This document shows positions 36,292-45,502 of a stretch of DNA of 48,654 nt, in pieces; the first letter of the stretch is position 1, and each line of letters begins with the position of its first letter. The stretch comes from an uncultured Clostridia bacterium (GTDB lineage: Bacteria > Bacillota > Clostridia > Christensenellales > UBA1242): NCBI GenBank assembly GCA_944376905.1, contig CALWEA010000002.1, forward strand, positions 1 through 48,654, in the 5' to 3' direction. The position numbers and the translations under genes are program-made. The notes under the pieces are model-generated. The model worked only from the letters and a program-made list of their open reading frames with translations, was not told the origin of the DNA and did no database searches.

Positions 36292-36385
36292 AAATTTATT
36301 ATGGTATGAATTTGTGAAATTATGCTTTAAACATAATCTAAAAAGTTATTATAAAATATTACTAGATTTTTGTTAAGAAATGTTG

Positions 36386-36391
36386 TATAAT
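36386..36391 (+). promoter_or_regulatory. miaB -10 element, probable leaderless start
   Basis: TATAAT at 36386-36391 is only 8 bases before the miaB ATG, which has no SD. Transcription would begin at about the start codon. The -35 is weak (best TTGTTA is too close). Confidence 0.5.
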
Positions 36392-36399
36392 AAAACATT

Positions 36400-37620
36400 A
36401 TGAATAAAGAAAGAATATTTGATGTTAAAAATAATATTAATAACGATAAAAAGATTGTTAATCAAATCTACAAGTCAAATAATAAAAAATATTTTATAAC
36501 AACTTATGGTTGTCAATTAAATGTACATGAATCTGAAAAATTAGCAGGTGTTTTAGAAGAATTAGGGTTTACACATACTGAGCAAATGGCTGAGGCTAAA
36601 ATAATTATTTATAATACTTGTGCAATTAGAGAAGGTGCCGAAGATCGTGCATTAGGTAATATTGGTTCGCTAAAAAAGTTTAAACAAAAAAATAAAGATG
36701 TTATTTTAATTGTTTGTGGTTGTATGACACAACAAAAAGAAAATGCTCAAAAATTAAAAAATATGTTTCCTTTTATAGATATAATTTTAGGAACAAGTAA
36801 TTTGCATGAATTTAAATCTATTTTACTTAATTTTATCAAAGAACATAAAAAAATATGCAATATAAATGATGATTTTAATTTAACAAGCGAAAATATGCCA
36901 TTATACAGAACAAGCGGTGAAAATGCATGGGTTAATATTATGCAAGGATGTAATAATTTTTGTTCTTATTGCATTGTTCCTTATGTAAGAGGTAGAGAAA
37001 GAAGTAGACCTTTAAAAGATATAATTCAGGAAATAATACATATTATTAAAGAAAATAAATATAAAAAAATAACACTACTAGGACAAAATGTTAATTCTTA
37101 TGGAAATGATTTAAAAGAAAATGAATTTCAAGAAAAACCAACGTTTGCTAAATTGTTAAAAGAAATATGTAGTTTAGAGGGTGATTTTAAACTAACTTTT
37201 ATGACTTCTCATCCAAAAGATTTAACAAGTGATGTTATTGATGTAATAGCCAATAATGATAAAATGTTAAAAGAAATTCATTTGCCTATACAAAGTGGCT
37301 CTAATAAAATATTAAAATTAATGAATAGAAATTATTCAGTTGAAAAGTATTTATCAATAATTAATGAAATTAAAGAAAAAATACCAAATGTTCGACTTTC
37401 AACAGATATTATAGTTGGTTTTCCGCAAGAAACAGATGAAGATTTTAACGAAACCTTAGAATTGTTAAAAAAAATTAAATATGATAATGTTTTTGCATTT
37501 ATGTATTCTAAAAGAAGTGGAACACCAGCATCAATAATGGAAGGACAAGTAGATGAAAAAATAAAAAAAATAAGAGTTAACAAGGTTTTACAACTTGTTA
37601 AATCTTTAAGTAAAAAATAA
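36400..37620 (+). CDS. miaB: tRNA methylthiotransferase MiaB without TRAM domain
   Basis: 406 residues. UPF0004 domain with TYGCQLNVHESE (about 32-43) and radical-SAM cluster CNNFCSYCIVPYVRGRERSR (about 187-206) are complete. The protein stops at NKVLQLVKSLSKK, just where the TRAM domain begins in normal MiaB (about 440-510 residues). The 77 bases after the stop hold no remnant in any frame, so this is a clean loss, not a frameshift. MiaB adds the methylthio group of ms2i6A37 in tRNAs reading U-starting codons. The start has no SD and may be leaderless. It precedes mutS. Confidence 0.9.
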   Translation: MNKERIFDVKNNINNDKKIVNQIYKSNNKKYFITTYGCQLNVHESEKLAGVLEELGFTHTEQMAEAKIIIYNTCAIREGAEDRALGNIGSLKKFKQKNKDVILIVCGCMTQQKENAQKLKNMFPFIDIILGTSNLHEFKSILLNFIKEHKKICNINDDFNLTSENMPLYRTSGENAWVNIMQGCNNFCSYCIVPYVRGRERSRPLKDIIQEIIHIIKENKYKKITLLGQNVNSYGNDLKENEFQEKPTFAKLLKEICSLEGDFKLTFMTSHPKDLTSDVIDVIANNDKMLKEIHLPIQSGSNKILKLMNRNYSVEKYLSIINEIKEKIPNVRLSTDIIVGFPQETDEDFNETLELLKKIKYDNVFAFMYSKRSGTPASIMEGQVDEKIKKIRVNKVLQLVKSLSKK

Positions 37621-37697
37621 TAAAAAATTTTTAATTATATAAACTTGTTATTTTTATTGAATAAAATCACAAATTTTAGTTAGGGGGTTTAATTACT

Positions 37698-40361
37698 ATG
37701 GCATTATCACCAATGATGCAACATTATATTAGCGTAAAAGAAGAATATCCTGATGCTATACTTTTTTATAGATTGGGTGATTTTTATGAAATGTTTTTTG
37801 ATGACGCTATTGAAATGTCAAAAGTTTTGGATATAACATTAACAGGTAAAGATTGTGGTTTAGATGAAAGGGCTCCAATGTGCGGAGTTCCTTATCATTC
37901 TGTTGATTCATATATTGCAAAACTAATAAAAGAAGGTTATAAAATAGCAATTTGTGAACAGGTTGGTGAAGTTAAAAAAGGGAAAACTGTTGAAAGGGCA
38001 GTTGTCCGTGTTATTACACCAGGAACTGTAACGGAAGATAATTTACTTGAAGAAAATAAAAATAACTATATATTGTGTGTTAGTAAAAATAAAAACACCA
38101 TTGGAGTTGCTTATGCAGATATTTCAACAGGTGATTTCTACACAACAGAATTTAAAAATACAACTAATTCACAAAAATTTGATAATAACTATTTTTTAAA
38201 TACCTCTAAATTTAATGAAGAACAAGATTTAATTAACCAAGTTAATGATTTAATTGTTAGGATTAATCCTTCTGAAATTATTTGTAATGAAAATGCAAAA
38301 GAATTATTAAATAATATTCCAGCGAATAAATTAATGACCTTACCTAAATTTTATTCCTACTATGAATGGGCTTTTAAGGAAGATAAAAGTATTGAAAATT
38401 TAAAAAAACAATTTACAGATTCAGTTTTAAAAATTTATGAATTAAATTTTATGATGGAGGCAGTAAATGCTTCTGGTGCGTTAATTGAATATTTAAATGA
38501 AACTCAAAAAAGAAGTTTAGAGCATATAAAGAAAATAACAAAAATTGATAATAATAAATTTATGATATTAGATGTAACAGCACGAAGAAATTTAGAACTA
38601 GTTGAAACAATAAGAGAAAGAAAAAAAAAGGGTTCATTATTATATCTTTTAGATAATACAAAAACATCAATGGGAAGTAGGTTGTTGCGAAACTGGATTG
38701 ATCAACCTCTAAAAGATACAATAGAAATAAATAATAGACTAGATGCTGTTGAAGAACTTTGTCAAAACATTATTTTAAGAGATGATTTAACTGACCAACT
38801 TAGACAAATTAACGATATTGAAAGATTAACATCTAAAATAGGATTGTCTATTATTTCTCCTAAAGAATGTGTTAGATTAAAGAAATCTTTGGAAGTTCTA
38901 CCTAAAATAAAATTTTTAATTTCTAATTGTTCATCAAAATTAATTAAAGAAATTTTTGACAGTTTTGATGATTTTAATCAAATTTATCAATTTTTAGATA
39001 GTGCAATTAAAAATGAGCCCTCTCAACATTTAAGAGATGGAGATATTATTAAAGATAAATTTGATAAAAATTTAGATGAACTAAGACAAATAAAAAATGA
39101 TAGCGATAACTTAATGCTTGAATTGGAACAAAGAGAGCAGGAAAAAACAGGAATAAAAAGTTTAAGAATTAAATTTAATAATGTTTATGGTTATTACATA
39201 GAAGTTAGTAGAAGTTTAGTTGATCAAGTTCCTAGTTATTTCCATAGAAAACAAACAGTTTCAAACTTTGACAGATATTTTACAGAAGAATTAAAAGATT
39301 TAGAAATAAAAATTTTAAAAGCGAATGATGAAAGTATCAAATTAGAACAAATTATTTTTAATAATATTAGAAATAAATTAAAAGAATATATTGAAAAATT
39401 TCAATTTATTTCAAAAAAACTTTCAGAATTAGATTGTTTGTTATCTTTTGCACAAATTTCAATAAAAAATAATTATACAAAACCACTAATAAGTGATAAA
39501 ATAGAACATATAAAAATAATTGAGGGTAGACATCCAGTTGTTGAAAACTTTTTAAAAGATAGTCAATTTATTCCAAATGACACCTTTTTAAATGAATCAA
39601 CTGATAAATTGATGATTATAACAGGACCCAATATGGCAGGAAAAAGCACTTACATGAGGCAAGTTGCAATTATAACTTTAATGGCACATATAGGATGTTT
39701 TGTTCCGGCGAAATCTGCTGAAATTTCTATAACAGATAGAATTTTTACAAGAGTTGGCGCAAGTGACGATTTAGCATTTGGACAAAGTACATTTATGGTA
39801 GAAATGACAGAAATGGCAAATATACTTAACAATGCAACAGATAACAGTTTAGTTATTTTAGATGAAATAGGCAGGGGAACTTCAACATTTGATGGATTAA
39901 GTATTGCATGGGCGGTGGTTGAGCATTTAAGTCGAACAATGAAAACAAAAACTTTATTTGCAACTCATTATCACGAATTAACAGAATTAGAGGGAATGTT
40001 AGATGGTGTTAAAAATTATAAAATAAATGTTAAAGAAATAAACAATAATATTGTTTTTTTAAGAAAGATAGTCAGAGGTGGTGCAAGCAGGAGTTTTGGT
40101 ATTGAAGTTGCAGCATTGGCAGGTCTACCACAAAATATTATTAATAGGGCAAAAGAAATTAGTCACAACATTGAACAATATGATTTTAATCTTAATTTGG
40201 CAAAATCTAATAAAGTTAATTCTAAACAAGAAAATAATACATTAAATGAAAACAAAAATATTGAAATTATAAAATTTATAAAAAATCTACAAATAGAAAG
40301 ATTGTCACCATTAGAAGCTTTTGATATATTATCAGAAATTATTAGAAAAATTAATAATTAG
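37698..40361 (+). CDS. mutS: DNA mismatch repair protein MutS
   Basis: 887 residues with SD TAGGGGG. Mismatch-recognition domain with the FYE motif (LGDFYEMF, about 26-33), connector, lever/clamp, and ABC-type ATPase with Walker A GPNMAGKST (about 643-651) and Walker B VILDEIGRGTSTFDG (about 721). Normal length. Forms mutS-mutL-miaA gene group. Confidence 0.97.
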   Translation: MALSPMMQHYISVKEEYPDAILFYRLGDFYEMFFDDAIEMSKVLDITLTGKDCGLDERAPMCGVPYHSVDSYIAKLIKEGYKIAICEQVGEVKKGKTVERAVVRVITPGTVTEDNLLEENKNNYILCVSKNKNTIGVAYADISTGDFYTTEFKNTTNSQKFDNNYFLNTSKFNEEQDLINQVNDLIVRINPSEIICNENAKELLNNIPANKLMTLPKFYSYYEWAFKEDKSIENLKKQFTDSVLKIYELNFMMEAVNASGALIEYLNETQKRSLEHIKKITKIDNNKFMILDVTARRNLELVETIRERKKKGSLLYLLDNTKTSMGSRLLRNWIDQPLKDTIEINNRLDAVEELCQNIILRDDLTDQLRQINDIERLTSKIGLSIISPKECVRLKKSLEVLPKIKFLISNCSSKLIKEIFDSFDDFNQIYQFLDSAIKNEPSQHLRDGDIIKDKFDKNLDELRQIKNDSDNLMLELEQREQEKTGIKSLRIKFNNVYGYYIEVSRSLVDQVPSYFHRKQTVSNFDRYFTEELKDLEIKILKANDESIKLEQIIFNNIRNKLKEYIEKFQFISKKLSELDCLLSFAQISIKNNYTKPLISDKIEHIKIIEGRHPVVENFLKDSQFIPNDTFLNESTDKLMIITGPNMAGKSTYMRQVAIITLMAHIGCFVPAKSAEISITDRIFTRVGASDDLAFGQSTFMVEMTEMANILNNATDNSLVILDEIGRGTSTFDGLSIAWAVVEHLSRTMKTKTLFATHYHELTELEGMLDGVKNYKINVKEINNNIVFLRKIVRGGASRSFGIEVAALAGLPQNIINRAKEISHNIEQYDFNLNLAKSNKVNSKQENNTLNENKNIEIIKFIKNLQIERLSPLEAFDILSEIIRKINN

Positions 40362-40381
40362 AAGAGAGGAAATGAAATAAA

Positions 40382-42469
40382 ATGTCTAAAATAAATCTTT
40401 TAAGTAAAAATATATCAAATAGAATATCAGCAGGGGAAGTTGTTGAAAAACCTGCGTCTATTATTAAAGAATTAGTTGAAAATAGTATTGATGCAGGAGC
40501 AACAAAAATAACTATTAAAATAGAAAATGGTGGTTGTAGCAAAATAATTGTTATTGATGATGGTTGTGGAATTTTACATGAAGATGTTGAAAATGCTTTT
40601 TTGCCACATGCTACTAGTAAAATTAAATCTTTGGAAGATTTGGATAAAATTTCAACTTTAGGATTTAGGGGAGAGGCGCTAGCTAGCATAGCAACAGTTA
40701 GTAATGTTTTAATTTTAACAAAAACCAATGAAGAAGATTTAGGCTCTAAACTAGAAATTAATGGTGGTGAAAATAAAAATTTAGAATATGTTTCATGCAA
40801 TAAGGGAACAGAAATTACTGTTGCCAATGTTTTTTATAACACTCCTGCAAGACAAAAATTTTTAAGAAAACCGAAAACAGAAGAAAGAGATATTACTGAT
40901 ATAGTTGAAAAATTCTTATTATCAAATCCTGAGATATCATTTAAATATATTGTTGATGAAAAGATAATATATAATGCAACTGGCAGTGGGTTAATAGATA
41001 ATATATATACAATATATGGAAAAGATGTTGCAAGTAATTTAATAAAAATAGACGTTAAATTTGGCGAATATTCACTTTTGGGCTATATTGGGAATCCTTT
41101 AATAGCTAAACCTAATAGAACTTATCAAACATTAATGATTAACAACCGTATTGTTAAAAATTATATGATTAGTAATGCTATTTCCAATGCGTATTCTAAT
41201 TTTTTAATGAAAAACAAATTTCCTTTTTTTGTTTTAAATTTAAATGTTCCTTATGAAAATGTTGATGTTAATATTCATCCAAGTAAGCAAGAAGTTAAGT
41301 TTGACAATGCTCATTTTATTTATGATTTTTTCTTTAAGTCAGTTTTTAATGCTTTAAATAATACTTTACATATTCAAAAAATTGAGGATACGCATAATAA
41401 TTTAGAAAATTTAGAAAAAGATGATACTTCGAAAATAAAAAATGAAAAAATTGAAATTTTACAAAAAATTAATGATAACGAAGGTAATAGTTTTGTTAAT
41501 AACTCTAAATTGTTGAGTGAACAGCAATCACATCTTGATAAATTAACAAATAATATTAATTTTCAATTTGATGTAGATGAAAATGATAAGCCTTTTGAAA
41601 ATATATCTTTGCCAGAATATGAAATTATTGTTGATAAAAATTTTGATGAAGAAAAATCTAAAAATATTAACGATAAAGAAAATTTCAATAAAATACAACA
41701 AGAAATTATCAATTCTTCTAATATAGATATTCAAAACGAAATCATAGATAAAAAAGATGTTAATAATTTAACAAATAAAGGAGAAATAAATTTAAAAACC
41801 CAAGAAAGCCTTTTAAGTAATACAATATTAAAGCAATTTCCTAATAATAAATCTTTTTCTCAACAAAATATTTTAGTTCAAACTTCTTTAAATAATAAAA
41901 TTCCTCTAAAAATAATTGGTACAATTTTTAATACATATATTATTATTGAATTGGAAAATAAAATTTATATAATTGATCAACATGCTGCACATGAAAGAAT
42001 TTTATTTGATAAATATAAAAATCAAATCAAAAATGAAAAATTAAAATTACAAGATTTAATGCTTTCTTATGTTTTTAATTGTAGTAATGATGAATATAAA
42101 TTTTTTGAAGAAAATTTAGAAAATTTAAAAAATTTAGGATTTATAATAGAACCATTTGGTTACAATAAATTTAAAATTACAGCTGTTCCTTTTTTAATTT
42201 ATAATATAAATTTAAATAATTTTATTGATGACTTAAAATCAAATATAGGATGTTTTCATAAAAATAATGTGGATTTTTTAAAGGAATTTATAGCACAACA
42301 AGCATGTAAACATGCTGTTAAAGCAGGTGATGTTTTATCATTCAATTCAATTGAAAAATTAGTTGAAAATCTTCAAAATCAAGAATCTTTATTATGTCCT
42401 CACGGAAGACCAATAATAGTTGAAATAACAAAAAAACAAATTGAAAAATGGTTTAAACGAATAGTTTAA
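40382..42469 (+). CDS. mutL: DNA mismatch repair endonuclease MutL
   Basis: 695 residues with SD AGAGGAA. GHKL ATPase with ELVENSIDAGA (about 29-39), DDGCGI, and GFRGEALASI (about 97-106). Long Asn/Lys/Glu-rich linker (about 330-500). C-terminal endonuclease domain with DQHAAHERI (about 532-540), ACKHAVKAGD and CPHGRP. The final Glu of DQHA-x2-E-x4-E is Asp here (RILFD), a mild substitution. The endonuclease form fits a methyl-independent mismatch repair system. Confidence 0.96.
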   Translation: MSKINLLSKNISNRISAGEVVEKPASIIKELVENSIDAGATKITIKIENGGCSKIIVIDDGCGILHEDVENAFLPHATSKIKSLEDLDKISTLGFRGEALASIATVSNVLILTKTNEEDLGSKLEINGGENKNLEYVSCNKGTEITVANVFYNTPARQKFLRKPKTEERDITDIVEKFLLSNPEISFKYIVDEKIIYNATGSGLIDNIYTIYGKDVASNLIKIDVKFGEYSLLGYIGNPLIAKPNRTYQTLMINNRIVKNYMISNAISNAYSNFLMKNKFPFFVLNLNVPYENVDVNIHPSKQEVKFDNAHFIYDFFFKSVFNALNNTLHIQKIEDTHNNLENLEKDDTSKIKNEKIEILQKINDNEGNSFVNNSKLLSEQQSHLDKLTNNINFQFDVDENDKPFENISLPEYEIIVDKNFDEEKSKNINDKENFNKIQQEIINSSNIDIQNEIIDKKDVNNLTNKGEINLKTQESLLSNTILKQFPNNKSFSQQNILVQTSLNNKIPLKIIGTIFNTYIIIELENKIYIIDQHAAHERILFDKYKNQIKNEKLKLQDLMLSYVFNCSNDEYKFFEENLENLKNLGFIIEPFGYNKFKITAVPFLIYNINLNNFIDDLKSNIGCFHKNNVDFLKEFIAQQACKHAVKAGDVLSFNSIEKLVENLQNQESLLCPHGRPIIVEITKKQIEKWFKRIV

Positions 42470-42479
42470 AAATTTATTG

Positions 42480-42539
42480 ATAAAATTTTAACAATTAATT
42501 TATGCGTTAAAACAATAAATTTATACGTTAAAATTTTAT
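42480..42539. repeat. 13-bp inverted repeat with internal direct repeat before miaA
   Basis: ATAAAATTTTAAC (42480-42492) and GTTAAAATTTTAT (42527-42539) are exact complements. Between them AATTTATGCGTTAAAA and AATTTATACGTTAAAA-like copies form direct repeats. Could be a weak terminator after mutL or an operator-like site; very AT-rich, so chance cannot be excluded. Confidence 0.4.
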
Positions 42540-42569
42540 TAAGAAATTAAACTATAATAAGGTGAATAG

Positions 42570-43397
42570 ATGAAAAATAACTTAATTGTAGATAATTTAA
42601 TTTCAAATCATAAAGATAATAATCTTTTTACTATTAACAAAAATGATGCAGAAAAAATGTTTAATAAAGTTTTAATTATAACTGGGCCAACTGCTGTTGG
42701 TAAAAGTTCAATCGCTATTAAATGTGCAGAATTATTAAATGGAGAAATTATATCTGCTGATTCTATGCAAATTTATAAAGAGTTGAATATAGGAACCGCT
42801 AAATTAAGCGAAAAAGAACAACATCAAATAAAACATTATATGATAAACATAAAAAATTTTAATGAAGATTATAATGTTTGGCAATTTGTTAATGATACAA
42901 AACTTCTTATTAAAGACATAATAAAAAGAAAAAAAACTCCTATAATTTGTGGAGGAACTATTTTGTATATAAAAGCGTTAATTGAGAACTATAATTTTAG
43001 TAATGAAAATTATAATAAAATAAACTATGATGAAAATAATTGTTTTCAATATAAAGTATTCGCTTTAAATTTGGATAGAAATGTTTTGTACGATAAAATA
43101 AATTTCCGTGTTGATAAAATGTTGCAAAATGGAATGTTAGATGAAGTAAAATTATTACACGGTCAAGGTTTAAATCAAAATATGCAATCTGGTAAAAGTA
43201 TTGGATATAGAGAGTTGATGGATTATTTGGATAATAAAATTTCATACGAATTTGCAGTTGAAAAATTTAAACAACATAGCAGAAATTATGCTAAAAGGCA
43301 ATTAACTTTTATAAAAACTATAAAAAATGTTATTTGGATTGATTCAAAAGATGATGAATTGGCAGTGAAAAAAATTATAGAGAATTTTAATAATTAA
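42570..43397 (+). CDS. miaA: tRNA dimethylallyltransferase MiaA, shortened
   Basis: 275 residues with SD AAGGTG. After an extra ~32-residue N-terminus come the P-loop GPTAVGKSS (about 39-47), ISADSMQIYKELNIGTAK (about 65-82), CGGTILYI (usual GGTGLY with Gly replaced by Ile) and the C-terminal SIGYRELMDY and SRNYAKRQLTF. The helical insertion domain normally between these (with the IHPNxxRRVxRALE motif, about 60-70 residues) is missing, replaced by about 17 residues. It makes i6A37 in tRNA. Core catalytic motifs remain, so activity is likely but tRNA contacts may differ. Confidence 0.93.
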   Translation: MKNNLIVDNLISNHKDNNLFTINKNDAEKMFNKVLIITGPTAVGKSSIAIKCAELLNGEIISADSMQIYKELNIGTAKLSEKEQHQIKHYMINIKNFNEDYNVWQFVNDTKLLIKDIIKRKKTPIICGGTILYIKALIENYNFSNENYNKINYDENNCFQYKVFALNLDRNVLYDKINFRVDKMLQNGMLDEVKLLHGQGLNQNMQSGKSIGYRELMDYLDNKISYEFAVEKFKQHSRNYAKRQLTFIKTIKNVIWIDSKDDELAVKKIIENFNN

Positions 43398-43403
43398 ATA
43401 AAA

Positions 43404-44012
43404 TTAAAATTTTTTTATACACGCAATTACTTTACCTAAAATTTGCAAATCTTTTGTGAAAAAGGGAACCATTGAACTATTACAAGGTTGTAGGCGATAA
43501 CAAGTTGACTCCTTATAAAATTTTTTAACAGTTGTGCCTTGTATTGTTTTTGCAACAATGATTTCACCGTTTTCTGCTGTGTTTTGAGATTTTACTACAA
43601 TTGTATCACCATCACTTATTCCAGCTTCAACCATGCTATCACCGACAACTTTTAACATATAAATATTTTGATTTGTTCCAAATAAATTTTGTGATACACA
43701 AAAAACATCTAATGCATTTTCTTCTGCTAAAATAGGCTCGCCACCCGCTATATTGCCTAAATAGGGCATTTCAACTATATGTGATTTACTTATTCTTGCT
43801 TTATCATCGGCACCTGTTAAAAAAATAGCACGATTTTGACCTTTTTTTCTTTCAATATAACCCAGTTGTTCTAACTTTTTTAAATAATATGCAATAGTAC
43901 TAGTTGAATTAACATGAATAGCATCACGCATCTCTCTAACATTTGGGGCAAAACCATTTTCTTTTATACAATCTCTTATAAATTCATATAAATCTTTTAA
44001 TTTCTCTTCCAT
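43404..44012 (-). CDS. lexA: LexA repressor
   Basis: 202 residues. N-terminal winged helix (about 1-65), self-cleavage site Ala89-Gly90 (NIAGGEP), catalytic Ser126 (GDSMVEAG) and Lys163 (TVKKFYKE). Represses SOS genes until RecA filaments trigger cleavage. It ends six bases after the convergent miaA stop. A LexA box lies over its own promoter, so autoregulation is expected. Confidence 0.96.
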   Translation of the reverse strand: MEEKLKDLYEFIRDCIKENGFAPNVREMRDAIHVNSTSTIAYYLKKLEQLGYIERKKGQNRAIFLTGADDKARISKSHIVEMPYLGNIAGGEPILAEENALDVFCVSQNLFGTNQNIYMLKVVGDSMVEAGISDGDTIVVKSQNTAENGEIIVAKTIQGTTVKKFYKESTCYRLQPCNSSMVPFFTKDLQILGKVIACIKKF

Positions 44013-44088
44013 TATTACCTCAAAATTTTATTTGAAAATAGATATTATATTTTTTATAATTTAATTTTTTGTTATTTATTCAGTTCTT

Positions 44089-44130
44089 ATTATATCATAA
44101 TAAAAAAAAAAGTCAAACAAATGTTCGACT
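44089..44130 (-). promoter_or_regulatory. lexA promoter with LexA (SOS) box over the -35
   Basis: On the - strand TTGACT (44116-44111), 16 bases, TATAAT (44094-44089) preceded by TGA. The 14-base CAAACAAATGTTCG (44114-44127, + strand) matches the Gram-positive LexA box CGAACRNRYGTTYG at 13 of 14 positions and overlaps the -35. Read on the - strand the same bases form a 9-bp stem followed by a T run, a possible terminator of the recombinase gene upstream. Confidence 0.8.
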
Positions 44131-44237
44131 TTAAGTTTTTATAATTTTAATTTTTATTATATTTTTAATATAAAATTTATATTTTATTATTCAATTAAAC
44201 AATAAATATAAAATAATAAGCTTTATGCTTGTTCTAA

Positions 44238-45287
44238 TTAAGTTTCTTCTAAATTATCTTTTCTAAGTTTAATTTTTGTAGACGCTTTTTGCCTTATATC
44301 TTCACTCATTGCCGCATAATGTTTTTTTGTGGTATTAACATCTTTATGTCCAAGAACATCTGCAACTATATATATATCTTGTGTTGCCCGATATAAACTA
44401 GTTCCATATGTACTTCTTAATTTATGTGGACTTATATTTTTTAAAGGCGAAATAACTTTAGCATATTTTTTTACCAAATTTTCTACCGCTCTGACAGATA
44501 TTCTTTTGTTTTGAAGAGAGACAAACAAAGCTTTTTCTTCATTTGAAATATTTTTTAATGAACGTGTGTTTAGCCAATTTTGAAGAGCAAATTTTACTTC
44601 ATCTGAAAAATATAAAACGGCCTGATTGCCACCTTTTCTTGTTATTTTAAATGATAAGGTTTCAAAATCTATATCTTCTAAATTCAATCCAACAAGTTCA
44701 CTAACTCTTATACCAGTTCCTAAAAAAAGCGTTAAAATTGCAACATCTCTATCACTAGTATTTTTCAAATAAGATTGTTGTCTTAATGAAAGATTATTTG
44801 AAGTTTGTGCTTCATCTAATATATCATTAACTTCTTGATTTGATAGTCTAACTATTTCTTTATCATGAATTTTAGGAGTTGTAACTTTAGAAGCAACATC
44901 ACTTTTTATATAATCTTGGCAAAATAAAAATTTAAATAATCCTCTTATACTTGCTAATTTTCTAGCTTTACCTTTTTCACCATTTTTATAATTTTTATTA
45001 TTATAAGTATAGTAAGATAAATAACTTAAAAATGAATGAATATCTAGTGCTGTTATTTTTTCTATATGTTCAAAACTTATATCTTTAATATTTATATTAA
45101 ATTTATATCTTGAAATAAAATCAAAAAAAATAAGCAAATCATTAACATAACCTAAGCGAGTTAAAGAAGAACTGGTGTTTTCAATTGATAAAATATATTC
45201 TTCACAATAACTTGGTAATGATTTTAACTTTAATTTAATTGATTGACGATTATATTTATCCCTTTCCAAAAAATAATTATTATTCAT
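44238..45287 (-). CDS. Tyrosine recombinase (XerC/XerD-like)
   Basis: 349 residues. N-terminal core-binding domain (about 20-125) and catalytic domain with Arg in GTGIRVSELVGLNLEDI (about 189-205), Lys in KITRKGGNQ, HKLRSTYGT (about 283-291), LGHKDVNTTKKHY (Tyr nucleophile about 322). It is longer than typical XerC/XerD (~300). The chromosomal, single-gene position next to lexA and serS suggests a housekeeping Xer-type enzyme rather than a phage integrase, but this is not certain. Promoter TTGCAA (45317-45322), 17 bases, TATTAT (45299-45294) is only six bases from the ATG, suggesting a leaderless mRNA. Confidence 0.88.
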   Translation of the reverse strand: MNNNYFLERDKYNRQSIKLKLKSLPSYCEEYILSIENTSSSLTRLGYVNDLLIFFDFISRYKFNINIKDISFEHIEKITALDIHSFLSYLSYYTYNNKNYKNGEKGKARKLASIRGLFKFLFCQDYIKSDVASKVTTPKIHDKEIVRLSNQEVNDILDEAQTSNNLSLRQQSYLKNTSDRDVAILTLFLGTGIRVSELVGLNLEDIDFETLSFKITRKGGNQAVLYFSDEVKFALQNWLNTRSLKNISNEEKALFVSLQNKRISVRAVENLVKKYAKVISPLKNISPHKLRSTYGTSLYRATQDIYIVADVLGHKDVNTTKKHYAAMSEDIRQKASTKIKLRKDNLEET

Positions 45288-45450
45288 AAGAACATAATAT
45301 CATAATTTTTATAACTTTGCAAACGCTAACAATTATTTTTATTTAGATTAATTATATTTGCATATTTGTTTTTTAATTATATTATAAAATTAAATTGATT
45401 GATAAATTAAAATTTAAATAAAATTATTATTATTTTTAAATTTTAATTTG

Positions 45451-45479
45451 TTGATTTTTTTTTTAATTAATGATATAAT
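45451..45479 (+). promoter_or_regulatory. serS promoter
   Basis: TTGATT (45451-45456), 17 bases, TATAAT (45474-45479) preceded by TGA. The transcribed leader is only about 20 bases, so there is no T-box riboswitch, although many Firmicutes serS genes carry one. Confidence 0.7.
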
Positions 45480-45502
45480 AATATTTCAGTAGGAGATTAA
45501 AA

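Noticed and set aside
44238..45287. Tyrosine recombinase as integrase of a second mobile element
   Set aside because: No other mobile genes, direct repeats or tRNA gene lie near it; the neighbours are housekeeping genes.
45288..45502. T-box riboswitch upstream of serS
   Set aside because: The promoter is only about 24 bases before the ATG and no T-box sequence or terminator is seen.
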